From assembly GCA_036732025.1 (NCBI GenBank), contig DAINDE010000001.1:197380-261379 (forward strand): a stretch of 64,000 bases of DNA, read 5' to 3'. Each line of letters opens with the position of its first letter. Within the stretch, counting starts at the first letter, position 1. The position numbers and the translations under genes were made by a program. This DNA comes from SSSZ01 sp036732025 (GTDB lineage Bacteria > Pseudomonadota > Gammaproteobacteria > Burkholderiales > Rhodocyclaceae). Below the pieces are notes generated by a model, which had not been told where the DNA came from, did no database searches, and saw only the letters and a program-made list of their open reading frames with translations. Positions 24,640 through 34,008 of the stretch are shown one piece after another.

Positions 24640-25926
24640 TCAGCGCAGCGGCTCGATCAGCTCCAGCCCGCCCATGTAGCGGCGCAGCGCCACCGGCACG
24701 TCGACGCTGCCGTCGGCCCGCTGGTAGTTTTCCAGAATCGCCACCAGGGTGCGGCCGACGGCGAGGCCCGAGCCGTTCAAGGTGTGCACCAGTTCCGGCT
24801 TGTTTTTCTCGTTGCGGAAGCGGGCCTGCATGCGGCGGGCCTGGAAGGCGCCGAAGTTGGAGCAGGAGGAAATCTCGCGGTAGGTGTCCTGGGCCGGCAG
24901 CCAGACCTCCAGGTCATAGGTCTTCTGGCTGGAGAAGCCCATGTCGCCGGTGCACAGCACCATGCGGCGGTAGGGAAGCTCCAGCTTTTCCAGGATGGCT
25001 TCGGCATGGGCCGTCAGTTCCTCATGGGCCCGGGCGGACTGGTCGGGGTGGACGATCTGCACCAGCTCCACCTTGTCGAACTGGTGCTGGCGGATCATGC
25101 CGCGCACGTCGCGGCCGCCGGAGCCGGCCTCGGAACGGAAGCACGGCGTGTGGCAGACCAGCTTGAGGGGCAGCGCCTCGGCAGCGAGGATCTCGTCGCG
25201 GACGATGTTGGTCACCGGCACTTCGGCAGTCGGGATCAGGTAGAGGGGATCGGCCTCGCCCCGGGGCACCTTGAACAGGTCTTCCTCGAACTTGGGCAAC
25301 TGGCCGGTGCCGAAGAGGCTCGCCGCATTGACGAGGTAAGGTGCATAGACCTCGGTATAGCCGTGTTCGCCGGTATGCACGTCGAGCATGAACTGGGCGA
25401 GGGCCCGATGCAGGCGGGCGACGGAGCCCTTCAAGAGCGAAAAGCGCGACCCGGAAATCCTGGCGGCAGCGGCGAAGTCGAGCTGGCCCAGGGCCTCGCC
25501 CACGTCGGTGTGGTCCTTGACGGCGAAGGCGAACTGGCGGGGCGCGCCCCAGCGCTTCAGCTCGACGTTGCCGGTTTCGTCGGCCCCCACCGGCACGGAG
25601 GCATCCGGCAGGTTGGGCAGGGTGGCGAGGATGGCGTTGAAGGTGTCCAGCAGTTCGGCAAGACGGGCTTCGGAAGCCTTCAGTTCGTCGCCCAGGGCGC
25701 CCACCTGGGCCATGACGGCGGAAGCGTCCTCGCCCTTGCCCTTCAGCATGCCGATCTGCTTGGAAAGGCTGTTGCGCTGGGCCTGCAGCTCCTGGGTGCG
25801 GGTCTGCAGCGTCTTGCGCTCGGCTTCGAGGGCCTTGAATTCGGTGAAGTCGATGGGCTTGCCGCGGGTGGCGAGACCGGCCTCGACGGCGTCGAGGTTG
25901 GAGCGGAGTTGTTGGATATCGAGCAT
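24640..25926 (-). CDS. serS: Serine-tRNA ligase
   Basis: A 428-residue class II aminoacyl-tRNA synthetase. The N-terminal long coiled-coil arm (residues about 30-100) that grips the tRNA variable arm is followed by the catalytic core with motif 2 (HTPCFRSEAGSGGRDVRGMIRQHQF region) and motif 3 (GSGLAVGRTLVAILENYQ). ATG at 25926 begins MLDIQQLRSNLDAV, the standard start. A TATAAT -10 at 25960-25955 (minus strand) lies about 30 bases upstream. The neighbouring tRNA-Ser is 1.6 kb away. Confidence 0.96.
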   Translation of the reverse strand: MLDIQQLRSNLDAVEAGLATRGKPIDFTEFKALEAERKTLQTRTQELQAQRNSLSKQIGMLKGKGEDASAVMAQVGALGDELKASEARLAELLDTFNAILATLPNLPDASVPVGADETGNVELKRWGAPRQFAFAVKDHTDVGEALGQLDFAAAARISGSRFSLLKGSVARLHRALAQFMLDVHTGEHGYTEVYAPYLVNAASLFGTGQLPKFEEDLFKVPRGEADPLYLIPTAEVPVTNIVRDEILAAEALPLKLVCHTPCFRSEAGSGGRDVRGMIRQHQFDKVELVQIVHPDQSARAHEELTAHAEAILEKLELPYRRMVLCTGDMGFSSQKTYDLEVWLPAQDTYREISSCSNFGAFQARRMQARFRNEKNKPELVHTLNGSGLAVGRTLVAILENYQRADGSVDVPVALRRYMGGLELIEPLR

Positions 25927-26095
25927 GGGGCACCTGCCATTGGGATTGCCGGCGATTATACGCGACCCCGTCGGCACCTCCGTGCCGCCGCCGCTGTCCA
26001 ATCTCGGGCAAATTGCCCTTGTCGGCGGCAAGGGCCGGATGCCATGATGGCAGCCATAAAGTGCGGCGATCCGCCGCCACCAACGGAGACAAACG

Positions 26096-28270
26096 ATGCA
26101 TCACCGCCTTGCGGCCCGGGGACGCCGGTTCGCGGCCCATGCCAGCGGCTGGATTTTCACCGCCTTTCTCGCCCTCCTGACTCTTGCCGCCCACGCCGGC
26201 GACCTCAAGAAGGCCGACATCGAGCGGCGCTTCGGCCCGCCGCTCCACGTCCAGGAAAAGCTCGCCGACGTCCCCGTCTGGCCCCTGACCAGCGAACTGG
26301 AGCCGGAAGGCGGCCCGGTCGGCTACGTTTTCGAGTCCATCGACCTCGCCCCCATCCCGGGTTTCGAGGGAACGCCGATGAATTTCCTGGTGGCCATCGA
26401 CAGGAAGGGCAATTTCCTCGACGTCGAACTGCTGCGCCAGCACGAACCTGTCTTCCTCGGCGGCCTGGGAGAGGCGCCCCTGAAGGAATTCATCACCCAG
26501 TACGCCGGCCGCAACATCAAGCAGCAATTCCTCATCGCCTTGAACGCCGCCCGCAACCGCACCGGCGCCAGCAGCAACCGCAGCGGCCAGACCACCCTCG
26601 ACGGCGTGGCCAAGGCCACCGCTTCGGTACGCATTGTGAACCAGACCGTCCTCGGCGCCGCCCTCGAAGTGGCCCGGGCCAAGCTGGGCTACGCCAAGAA
26701 GCGCAAGGAAGGCCCGGCCGCCCAGGCGCGGCCGGATGTTTACGACCCGGTGGCCTTCGAGCAGATGCTCAAGAACGGCATGGTCGGGCGCCTGCGCCTG
26801 ACCAACGCCGAGGTGGAAAAGCTCTTCGCCGGCAGCGACGGCGCCGGCGTCGATGACGACGCCCTGGCCCACCCCGACGACGTCTTCCTCGACCTCTACA
26901 TCGCCTACCTCAACGCCCCCACCATCGGCCGCGCCGTCCTCGGCGACGCCCAGTACAAGGCGGCCATGGACCGCAATTTCGACAACCGCCACCTGTGGTG
27001 GATTGGCTCCGCCGGGCGCTACCCCATCGTGGACGACAGTTTCGTCCCCGGCGGCCAGTCGAACCGCATGGCCATGACCCAGGACGACCTGTTCTACGAA
27101 CTGCGGGACCAGGGTTTCGAGCCCAAGGGCATCGTCGGGCCACCGGAACTCAACGTCTCCCGCCTCTTCGGCGTCTATGCCGAAGCCGGCCTCGACCCCG
27201 CCCGCACCCTGGATCTCACCGTCACCATCACCCGCGCCAAGGGCATGATCCTGCCTATCCTGACCCACAAGCCGGTGACCCTGAAATACACGCCGCCGGC
27301 CAGCCTCTTCGTCTATCCGCCGGAACCGCCGCCGGAATGGCTGCTGGCCTGGAAGGGCCGCGCCGCCGACCTGGCCATCCTGGGCGCCGCCCTGGCGCTC
27401 CTCGCCGTGGTGCTGGCCCGGCCCCGCTGGATTTCCGTGGACGCCCGCCGGTTGCGCCTCTTCCGCCTCGGCTTCCTGGCCTTCACCCTGGTCTGGATCG
27501 GCTGGTACGCCCAGGGGCAGCTCTCCATCGTCCAGGTCACCGGGGCCATCAAGTCCCTCAAGGCCGGCCAGGGGCTCTCCAGCTACCTCTACGACCCGAT
27601 TTCACTGCTGCTCATCGCCTTCACCCTGGTCACCTTCGTGGTCTGGGGCCGCGGCACCTTCTGCGGCTGGCTGTGCCCCTTCGGCGCCCTGCAGGAATTT
27701 GTCGGCACCGTGGCGAGGAAGCTGCGCCTGCCCCGGCTGCGCATCCCCCTGGCGGTGGCCAAGCGCCTGGAATGGGGGCGCTACGCGGTGCTGGCGGTGC
27801 TGGTGGGGGCAGCCTTCTTCCTGCCCCGCGCCGGAGAAAGCCTGAACGAGGTGGAACCCTTCAAGACCGCCATCACCGTGGGTTTCGACCGCACCTGGCC
27901 CTTCGTCGCCTATGCCGTGGCCCTGCTGCTGGCTGGCGCCTTCTATTACAAATTCTTCTGCCGCTTCCTCTGCCCCCTGGGCGGCGTGATGTCCCTGGGC
28001 GGCCGGCTGCGGGCGTTCAACTGGCTCACCCGCCGGGCGGAATGCGGCAAGCCCTGCCAGAGTTGCAAGGCCAAATGCGCCTACGATGCCATCGAACCCA
28101 CCGGGGAAATCCGCTACGACGCCTGCTTCCAGTGCCTGGACTGCGTCGGCATTTACCACGACGCGCAGCGCTGCGCGCCGGTCCTGCTCTATGAGCGCAA
28201 GGGCATGGTGCTTACGCCCCAAGGCGCCATGCTGGGCGACAAGGCAACCCCTCTGGCCAGCAAGGCCTGA
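26096..28270 (+). CDS. nosR: NosR/NirI-family membrane flavo-ferredoxin protein (orphan)
   Basis: A 724-residue protein with the full NosR plan: signal sequence (residues about 15-35), periplasmic FMN-binding domain (about 85-190), a variable periplasmic region to about 405, then membrane segments and cytoplasmic 4Fe-4S sites. CGWLCP and CRFLCP loops and two ferredoxin-like clusters (CGKPCQSCKAKC; CFQCLDCVGIYHDAQRC) are visible. The flavinylation motif, usually S/T-G-A-T, reads VAKATAS. NosR passes electrons to nitrous oxide reductase; no nosZ or other nos gene is in the window, so it may serve a related reductase. Confidence 0.85.
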   Translation: MHHRLAARGRRFAAHASGWIFTAFLALLTLAAHAGDLKKADIERRFGPPLHVQEKLADVPVWPLTSELEPEGGPVGYVFESIDLAPIPGFEGTPMNFLVAIDRKGNFLDVELLRQHEPVFLGGLGEAPLKEFITQYAGRNIKQQFLIALNAARNRTGASSNRSGQTTLDGVAKATASVRIVNQTVLGAALEVARAKLGYAKKRKEGPAAQARPDVYDPVAFEQMLKNGMVGRLRLTNAEVEKLFAGSDGAGVDDDALAHPDDVFLDLYIAYLNAPTIGRAVLGDAQYKAAMDRNFDNRHLWWIGSAGRYPIVDDSFVPGGQSNRMAMTQDDLFYELRDQGFEPKGIVGPPELNVSRLFGVYAEAGLDPARTLDLTVTITRAKGMILPILTHKPVTLKYTPPASLFVYPPEPPPEWLLAWKGRAADLAILGAALALLAVVLARPRWISVDARRLRLFRLGFLAFTLVWIGWYAQGQLSIVQVTGAIKSLKAGQGLSSYLYDPISLLLIAFTLVTFVVWGRGTFCGWLCPFGALQEFVGTVARKLRLPRLRIPLAVAKRLEWGRYAVLAVLVGAAFFLPRAGESLNEVEPFKTAITVGFDRTWPFVAYAVALLLAGAFYYKFFCRFLCPLGGVMSLGGRLRAFNWLTRRAECGKPCQSCKAKCAYDAIEPTGEIRYDACFQCLDCVGIYHDAQRCAPVLLYERKGMVLTPQGAMLGDKATPLASKA

Positions 28271-28297
28271 ACGGAGCGCTTCGCACGCCCCTGCTTG

Positions 28298-28322
28298 GCG
28301 AGATCGGCAGCGCCGATCTCGC
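28298..28322. terminator. Perfect 11-bp hairpin between convergent genes
   Basis: GCGAGATCGGC (28298-28308) and GCCGATCTCGC (28312-28322) pair perfectly around a 3-base loop. It lies 28 bases after the nosR-like stop and 10 bases after the stop of the small minus-strand gene. No T run follows, so it may be a hairpin-type or Rho-assisted terminator for both. Confidence 0.55.
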
Positions 28323-28331
28323 AGGCTCGGC

Positions 28332-28511
28332 TCAGTTGTAGCCGGTCACCGCAACGTTGGCCACTTCCTTATTCACCGACGTATCGGGCGTCGGCAGCTG
28401 GGTGGTGACGTGGATAACAGGCAGTTCCGTGACCGGTTGCAGCAAATGCGCTATGGGACGCGCTGTGGTGTTGCCCTGAGACTGGATTTTGCGGGTTGTA
28501 GCTTGTTGCAT
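28332..28511 (-). CDS. Overlooked 59-residue protein
   Basis: An open frame of 59 codons beginning MQQATTRKIQSQGN, with TARPIAHLLQPVTELPVIHV in the middle and ending VANVAVTGYN. GAGGAGA sits 8 bases before the ATG, an excellent ribosome site. The protein has no signal peptide or membrane segment and is rich in Thr, Val, Gln and Pro; base composition is lower in GC than its neighbours. Family not recognised. It is convergent with the nosR-like gene. Confidence 0.6.
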   Translation of the reverse strand: MQQATTRKIQSQGNTTARPIAHLLQPVTELPVIHVTTQLPTPDTSVNKEVANVAVTGYN

Positions 28512-28643
28512 GGTTCACTCTCCTCATTTCGCTGTGTCACCGCGATGACGTGGTCGCGGCATGCGATACGAATTGTAGGCAGAAGGCGATCCGCTGTCTG
28601 TCACCGCCCGTAACGCCTTTGGCATCTACTTTGACGAGATGTT

Positions 28644-29225
28644 TCAGCTTTTTCTCGGGCGGAATAGGCGAGCGGCGAAACCGCCCAGCCGCCAGAGCAA
28701 CCACCCGGTCAGCAGCAGGAAGATTGCGAGCAGCGCAAGGAACAGCGGCGGCGCCGCCAGCATGGCCCACAAGCCGCCCAGCACCAGGCCCTCCTCGCCG
28801 AAGGAGGCCAGCCAGTTGCTGAAAGGCTCCGGCGAAGCGTTGATGGCCAACCGGCTGCCGGCCTTGGCGAAGTGGGTGCTGGCGGTGATGGTGCCGCCGA
28901 TCAAGCCCGCCGCCGCGACCCAGGCGGGATCGGCGTCCCCCAGCGCGAAGGCGGCGAGCAGCGCGCCGGCGGGAATGCGGATGAAGGTCTGGACGCTGTC
29001 CCAGAGGGAATCGAAGGCCGGCACCTTGTCCGCCACCGCCTCGGCCAGGGCCATCAGGCCGGCGGCGGCGATCACCGCCGGGTGTTGCAGAACATGCAGG
29101 GTTTCCGGCAGGTGCAAATAGCCGAAATGGGCCAGCACGCCCGCCAGGAAGACCACCAAATAGAGATGCAGCCCGCTGGCCCAGGCGAGGCCGGCGGAGA
29201 GGGCGATGGTCTGGACGAGGTCCAT
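28644..29225 (-). CDS. DUF4126 membrane protein
   Basis: A 193-residue membrane protein with about five hydrophobic segments and the glycine-rich FAKAGSRLAINASPEPFSNW segment typical of DUF4126. Function unknown. Its ATG overlaps the rarA stop codon (TAATG), so it is translationally coupled to rarA as the second gene of the operon. Confidence 0.82.
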   Translation of the reverse strand: MDLVQTIALSAGLAWASGLHLYLVVFLAGVLAHFGYLHLPETLHVLQHPAVIAAAGLMALAEAVADKVPAFDSLWDSVQTFIRIPAGALLAAFALGDADPAWVAAAGLIGGTITASTHFAKAGSRLAINASPEPFSNWLASFGEEGLVLGGLWAMLAAPPLFLALLAIFLLLTGWLLWRLGGFAARLFRPRKS

Positions 29226-30541
29226 TACTTCCTGGCCTTGCGGTCCAGTTCGCGCAGGTGGGCGAGCTTCTCCCTGATCTTGCCCTCCAGGCCCCGCTCC
29301 GTGGGCTGGTACCAGTTCACCCGCGGCATGGCCTCGGGGAAATAATCCTCCCCGGCGGCGTAGCCTTCGGGCTCGTCGTGGGCGTAGCGGTATTCCTTGC
29401 CGTAGCCCAGGTCCTTCATCAGTTTGGTCGGCGCGTTGCGCAGGTGCTCCGGCACCGGCCGCGAGGCGTCCTTGCCGACGAAGGCGCGGGCGGCGTTCCA
29501 GGCGTTGTAGCCGGCGTTGGACTTGGGCGCCACGGCGAGATACAGCACCGCCTGGGCCAGGGCCAGTTCCCCTTCCGGAGAGCCCAGGCGCTCGTAGGTT
29601 TCGGCGGCGTCCAGGGCCATGCGGGGGGCGCGGGGGTCGGCGAGGCCGATGTCCTCCCAGGCCATGCGCACGATGCGCCGCGCCAGGTAGCGGGGGTCGG
29701 CGCCGCCGTCGAGCATGCGGGTCAGCCAGTAGAGGGAGGCGTCGGGGTTGGAGCCGCGCACCGACTTGTGCAGGGCCGAGATCTGGTCGTAGAAGGCGTC
29801 GCCGCCCTTGTCGAAACGGCGCAGGTTCTGGGCCACCGTGGCATCGACGAAGTCGCCGTCCACCGCGGCGACGCCCGCCGTACGGGCCGCCGTGCGCACC
29901 TGTTCGAGGAGATTGAGGAGGCGCCGGGCATCGCCGTCGGCAAGGCCCACCAGGCGGTCCCGGGCGGCGGCCTCGAAGGCCAGGTCGGCCAGGGCCTTGT
30001 CCCGGGCGCGGTCGAAGAGCTGGCCCATCTCGGCCTCGTCCAGAGGCTTCAGCACATAGACGGAGGCTCGCGACAGCAGTGCCGAATTCACCTCGAAGGA
30101 CGGGTTCTCGGTGGTGGCGCCGATGAAGGTCACCAGCCCCGATTCGACAAAGGGCAGGAAGGCGTCCTGCTGGGACTTGTTGAAGCGGTGCACCTCGTCC
30201 ACGAAGAGGATGGTGCGCAGGCCCCGGATCTTGTTGTCCTCGGCCCGGGCGATGGCCTCGCGGATTTCCTTGACGCCGGAGAGCACCGCCGAGAGGGCGA
30301 TGAAGTCGGCTTCGAAGGCGTGGGCCATGAGGCGGGCGAGCGTCGTCTTGCCCACCCCCGGCGGCCCCCACAGGATCAGCGAATGGGGCTGGCCGGATTC
30401 GAACGCCAGGCGCAGGGGCTTGCCCGGGCCCAGCAGGTGGCTCTGGCCGATGACCTCGTCCGGCGTCTGCGGCCGCAGCTGCTCGGCGAGGGGGGCGTGG
30501 GGATCGACCACCCCGGGTGCCGGGGCGAAAAGGTCTTGCAT
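29225..30541 (-). CDS. rarA: Replication-associated recombination protein A (RarA/MgsA)
   Basis: A 438-residue AAA+ ATPase acting at stalled replication forks. Walker A GPPGVGKT at residues 59-66, Walker B ILFVDEVHRF, sensor GATTENPSFEVNSALLSRA, and the C-terminal MgsA tetramerisation domain (SALHKSVRGSNPDASLYWLT to GYGKEYRYAHDEP) are present. The ATG at 30541 begins MQDLFAPAPG. The length matches the family. DUF4126 follows with overlapping stop/start. Confidence 0.95.
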   Translation of the reverse strand: MQDLFAPAPGVVDPHAPLAEQLRPQTPDEVIGQSHLLGPGKPLRLAFESGQPHSLILWGPPGVGKTTLARLMAHAFEADFIALSAVLSGVKEIREAIARAEDNKIRGLRTILFVDEVHRFNKSQQDAFLPFVESGLVTFIGATTENPSFEVNSALLSRASVYVLKPLDEAEMGQLFDRARDKALADLAFEAAARDRLVGLADGDARRLLNLLEQVRTAARTAGVAAVDGDFVDATVAQNLRRFDKGGDAFYDQISALHKSVRGSNPDASLYWLTRMLDGGADPRYLARRIVRMAWEDIGLADPRAPRMALDAAETYERLGSPEGELALAQAVLYLAVAPKSNAGYNAWNAARAFVGKDASRPVPEHLRNAPTKLMKDLGYGKEYRYAHDEPEGYAAGEDYFPEAMPRVNWYQPTERGLEGKIREKLAHLRELDRKARK

Positions 30542-30658
30542 GGGGACTCCAGGGAATGGCGGCCCGCCGGCCGGGCGCGCCTTAGCGCCAATGGTACCGC
30601 GAGGCATCCCGACGGTGGACACCGGCCGCCGGCACCGGTAGCCTATGCCGCCCCGTCC

Positions 30659-31321
30659 ATGCCCGTCGCCACCCCCTACGCCCCTCCTGCCGGCCCGGTC
30701 CCCGTCCTCCACGCGGACGCGCACCTGCTCGTCGTGGACAAGCCCAGTGGCCTGCTGTCCGTCCCCGGGCGCGGCGAAGGGAAGGAAGATTGCGTGGCCA
30801 GCCGCCTGCAGGCGGACTTTCCCGACGCCCGCATCGTCCATCGCCTGGACATGGGCACCTCCGGCCTCCTGGTGCTGGCCCGGGGCGCCGAAGCCCACCG
30901 GCGCCTGAGCATGCTCTTCCAGGGACGCCAGGTGGGCAAACGCTACGTCGCTGTGGTGGCCGGCCTGGTGGCCGACGATAGCGGCAGCATCGACCTCCCC
31001 CTCATCACCGACTGGCCCAACCGGCCGAAGCAGATGGTCGATCCCATCCGCGGCAAGCCCTCCCTCACCCGCTACCGGGTGGCGGCCCGGGACGCCGGGG
31101 CCGGCACCAGCCGGGTGGAGCTGCAGCCGGTCACCGGCCGTTCCCACCAGTTGCGGGTCCATCTCCTGGCCCTCGGCCACCCCATCCTCGGCGACGACCT
31201 CTACGGCGACGCCGCCAGCCGCAACCGGGCCGACCGCCTGCTGCTGCACGCGGCCTTCCTCTCCTTCATCCACCCCTTCTCGGGCCAAGCCCTCGCCTTC
31301 GCCTGCCCGGCGCCGTTCTGA
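30659..31321 (+). CDS. rluA: RluA-family pseudouridine synthase
   Basis: A 220-residue pseudouridine synthase. The catalytic aspartate is D64 in IVHRLDMGTSGLLVLA; KPSGLLSVPGRG and GRSHQLRVHLLALGHPILGD are other family motifs. Length and absence of an S4 domain fit RluA, which modifies 23S rRNA position 746 and tRNA position 32, though other short members exist. The ATG at 30659 is taken; longer in-frame sequence upstream is antisense to rarA. Confidence 0.88.
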   Translation: MPVATPYAPPAGPVPVLHADAHLLVVDKPSGLLSVPGRGEGKEDCVASRLQADFPDARIVHRLDMGTSGLLVLARGAEAHRRLSMLFQGRQVGKRYVAVVAGLVADDSGSIDLPLITDWPNRPKQMVDPIRGKPSLTRYRVAARDAGAGTSRVELQPVTGRSHQLRVHLLALGHPILGDDLYGDAASRNRADRLLLHAAFLSFIHPFSGQALAFACPAPF

Positions 31322-31402
31322 CCCGACTCCGCTTGCCTTGCGGCCGGCCATGAACTTAAATGCCAGAAGAATGGAGCGGCAGACCGCCCGAAGGAGAACG
31401 CC

Positions 31403-32140
31403 ATGCCCGACCCCGACGAGAAGAAGCCTCCCCTCGCCCGCCTCCTGCAAACCCTCGACCTCGCCACCCGGTCGGTCATCCCCGGGCTGATCGTGCTGGC
31501 GCTGTGCCTCTTGTTCCTCTTCCCCCTGAGCTGGGTGGAGGGCATCGCCGGCCGGGTCGGCGAGCGCCTGCACGCCCTGGGGGTGGAATTCAAGGGCGGG
31601 GAATTCAACGTCGGCCCCTTGAAGTTCGGCCTCAACCCCCGGACCGAGGTGGTCAACATGGCCGCGCTCCAGGGCGCCGAAGCCCAGGTGCAACAGGCCC
31701 TGGCCACCCCCGACCCGCGGGACGCCCGGCGCCAACTGGCGGCCCTGGCCGAAGATCTCGCGGCCGGCGCCGAGCGGATCAAGACGGCTCAGGCCGAAAG
31801 GGCCCGGGATCTCGCCCGCCAGGCCAGACCGGCGGCCGCCCCCGTCACCGCCTGGGTCTACGTCGGGCGGCTGGACAGCGGCGGCCGCTGGGCGCCGGTT
31901 GCCGACGACGTCACCCCGGAACCCCGGGGCGGCAATCCCCGGGAGGTGGCGGTGCGGGCCAACACCATGCTCTTCTCCTCCCTGGCGGAAAGCGCCGGCG
32001 GCCCCCTGCAAATGGTGCGCAACGATGCCCGGCTGGCGGTACTGGAGGTGCGGCACGAGGATGCCATCGGCGCCGGCAAGCTGGTCTGGGCCAAGGTGGA
32101 GGTTCCCGCCGCCGACGTGCTGGAACTCCGCCAGCCCTGA
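31403..32140 (+). CDS. Hypothetical single-pass membrane protein with coiled coil
   Basis: A 245-residue protein: cytoplasmic start, one hydrophobic segment at about residues 28-46 (IPGLIVLALCLLFLFPLSWV), then an alanine-rich helical region (about 88-145) and a small beta-rich C-terminal domain (TAWVYVGRLDSGGRWAPV). No family recognised. GGAGAACGCC precedes the ATG. The aldo/keto reductase gene follows after 41 bases. Confidence 0.65.
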   Translation: MPDPDEKKPPLARLLQTLDLATRSVIPGLIVLALCLLFLFPLSWVEGIAGRVGERLHALGVEFKGGEFNVGPLKFGLNPRTEVVNMAALQGAEAQVQQALATPDPRDARRQLAALAEDLAAGAERIKTAQAERARDLARQARPAAAPVTAWVYVGRLDSGGRWAPVADDVTPEPRGGNPREVAVRANTMLFSSLAESAGGPLQMVRNDARLAVLEVRHEDAIGAGKLVWAKVEVPAADVLELRQP

Positions 32141-32181
32141 ACCGTCTGGGAGATAATGATCGCCCGCCCCCGGAGACCGCC

Positions 32182-33222
32182 ATGACCCCACGCCCCCTCG
32201 GTGCCAGCGCCCTGAAGGTACCCCCCGTCTGCCTCGGCACCATGACCTTCGGCCAGCAGACCGGCGAGGCCGAGGCCCAAGCCCAGCTCGACCTGGCCCT
32301 GGAGCGGGGCGTCAATTTCATCGACGCCGCCGAGATGTACCCGGTGCCGGCCCGCGCGGAGACCAGCGGCGCCACCGAGGCCATCATCGGCCGCTGGCTC
32401 GTCCGCCAGCCCCGTGACAAGGTCATCGTCGCCACCAAGGTGGCCGGCCCCAGCCGCAACCTGCACTGGATCCGCAACGGCCCGCCGGCCCTTGACCGGG
32501 CCAACATCCACGCCGCCCTCGAAGGTTCCCTGCGGCGCCTGCAGACGGATTACGTCGATCTCTACCAGTTGCACTGGCCGGAGCGCAACCAGCCCATGTT
32601 CGGGCAATGGCGCTACGACCCCGCCGGCGAGCGGGAATGCACCCCCATCCGCGCCCAGCTGGAGGCCCTGGCGGAACTGGTGCGGGCCGGCAAGGTCCGC
32701 CACGTGGGCCTGTCCAACGAACACCCCTGGGGCATCATGGAGTTCCTTCGCCTCGCCGGAGAATATGGCCTTCCCCGGGTGGTGTCGGTGCAGAACGCCT
32801 ACCACCTGATGAACCGCAGCTTCGAGACCGGCGGCCTCGCCGAGGTCTGCCACCGGGAACACGTCGGCCTCCTGGCCTACTCGCCCCTGGCCTTCGGCCA
32901 CCTCACCGGCAAGTATGCCGACGACCCCGGAGCCCCGGGGCGGCTCACCCTGTGGCCGGAATTCGGCCAGCGCTACGGCAAACCCAACGTCAAGCCCGCC
33001 GCCGCGGCCTACGCCGCCCTGGCCCGCCGCCACGGCCTCACCCCCACCGCCCTGGCTCTGGCCTTCGTCCGCTCCCGCGGCTTCGTCGCCAGCACCATCG
33101 TCGGCGCCTCCACCCTCGCCCAGTTGCAGGAGAACCTGGCGGCCATCGATACCCCGCTCACCCCGGACTTCCTGGCGGAAATCGACGCCCTCCACCTGCA
33201 ATACACCAACCCGGCACCCTGA
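32182..33222 (+). CDS. Aldo/keto reductase (Tas-like)
   Basis: A 346-residue NADPH-dependent aldo/keto reductase. The catalytic tetrad can be placed: D and Y in FIDAAEMYPV, K in VIVATKV and H in YQLHWPER. The insertion and the GRWLVRQPRDKVIVATKV and QNAYHLMNRSFETGGLAEVC segments place it with E. coli Tas. Substrate unknown. ATG at 32182 follows GGAGACCGCC. Confidence 0.9.
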   Translation: MTPRPLGASALKVPPVCLGTMTFGQQTGEAEAQAQLDLALERGVNFIDAAEMYPVPARAETSGATEAIIGRWLVRQPRDKVIVATKVAGPSRNLHWIRNGPPALDRANIHAALEGSLRRLQTDYVDLYQLHWPERNQPMFGQWRYDPAGERECTPIRAQLEALAELVRAGKVRHVGLSNEHPWGIMEFLRLAGEYGLPRVVSVQNAYHLMNRSFETGGLAEVCHREHVGLLAYSPLAFGHLTGKYADDPGAPGRLTLWPEFGQRYGKPNVKPAAAAYAALARRHGLTPTALALAFVRSRGFVASTIVGASTLAQLQENLAAIDTPLTPDFLAEIDALHLQYTNPAP

Positions 33223-33263
33223 CTCTTTTCCGCACCCACCAACCAGCAACCAAGGGAGAAAAC

Positions 33264-33719
33264 ATGAAAAAGCAGTTCCTGACCATCCTCGGCGCCCTGA
33301 CCCTCCTGACCGCCAGCGTTCCCGGCCATGCCGGGCTCTACGCCGACGACATGGGCCGCTGCCTGGTCAGCGCCACGTCAACCAAGGACAAGACCGACCT
33401 GGTACGCTGGATATTCGCCGTCGCCGCCCTGCATCCGGAAGTCGCCAACATCGCGGCCGCCAACGCCAGCCAGCGGGTGGAACTCAACCGCCAGGCGGGC
33501 AAGCTCTTCCAGCGCCTGCTCACGGAAGACTGCCGCAAGCAGACCCAGGAAGCCCTCAAATATGAGGGGGCCATCGCCATGCAACTGAGCTTCCAGGTAC
33601 TCGGCCAGGTGGCCATGCAGGAACTGATGAACCACAACGCCGTGCGCAACGGCTTCTCGGAACTCTCCAAGTACATGGACGAGTCCAAGATCAAGGCCAT
33701 CGCCCCCGCGGCGCACTGA
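33264..33719 (+). CDS. Small exported hypothetical protein
   Basis: A 151-residue protein with a clear Sec signal (KKQFLTILGALTLLTASVPG, cleavage near GHA). Mature part is helical, with two cysteines (MGRCLVS, TEDCRKQ) that could form a periplasmic disulfide, and a tail LSKYMDESKIKAIAPAAH. Family not recognised. AAGGGAG is well placed before the ATG. The next small gene follows after 18 bases. Confidence 0.7.
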   Translation: MKKQFLTILGALTLLTASVPGHAGLYADDMGRCLVSATSTKDKTDLVRWIFAVAALHPEVANIAAANASQRVELNRQAGKLFQRLLTEDCRKQTQEALKYEGAIAMQLSFQVLGQVAMQELMNHNAVRNGFSELSKYMDESKIKAIAPAAH

Positions 33720-33737
33720 CACGAAGCCCCTCACGCC

Positions 33738-34004
33738 ATGCTTAAACGAATCGGTATCTTCCTGGCGATCCTGGTCGTCGCCGCCTTCGCCCTCAACCCC
33801 TCCGCCGAGCGCCACCGCGCCCGCATCAAGGAGGAGCTGTCGGAGCGCAGCCCCCTGGCCCGCTTCCTGGGTCTCGGTTCGCTGACGGCCTTCGTTTCCA
33901 CCTACCATCCCCTGGGCGTCGCCTCCTACACGACGGTGAACGACCGGGTGGTTTCCGTCGGAGTGCTGGGCATGGTGTTCGTCATCGAGCCCTCGGCTGA
34001 ATAG
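33738..34004 (+). CDS. Small membrane-anchored hypothetical protein
   Basis: An 88-residue protein with an N-terminal hydrophobic anchor (IGIFLAILVVAAFALN) and a short exported domain containing SLTAFVSTYHPLGVASYTTV and a hydrophobic end. Function unknown. It lies in a run of same-strand genes, 4 bases before the SDR gene. Confidence 0.65.
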   Translation: MLKRIGIFLAILVVAAFALNPSAERHRARIKEELSERSPLARFLGLGSLTAFVSTYHPLGVASYTTVNDRVVSVGVLGMVFVIEPSAE

Positions 34005-34008
34005 GGCC

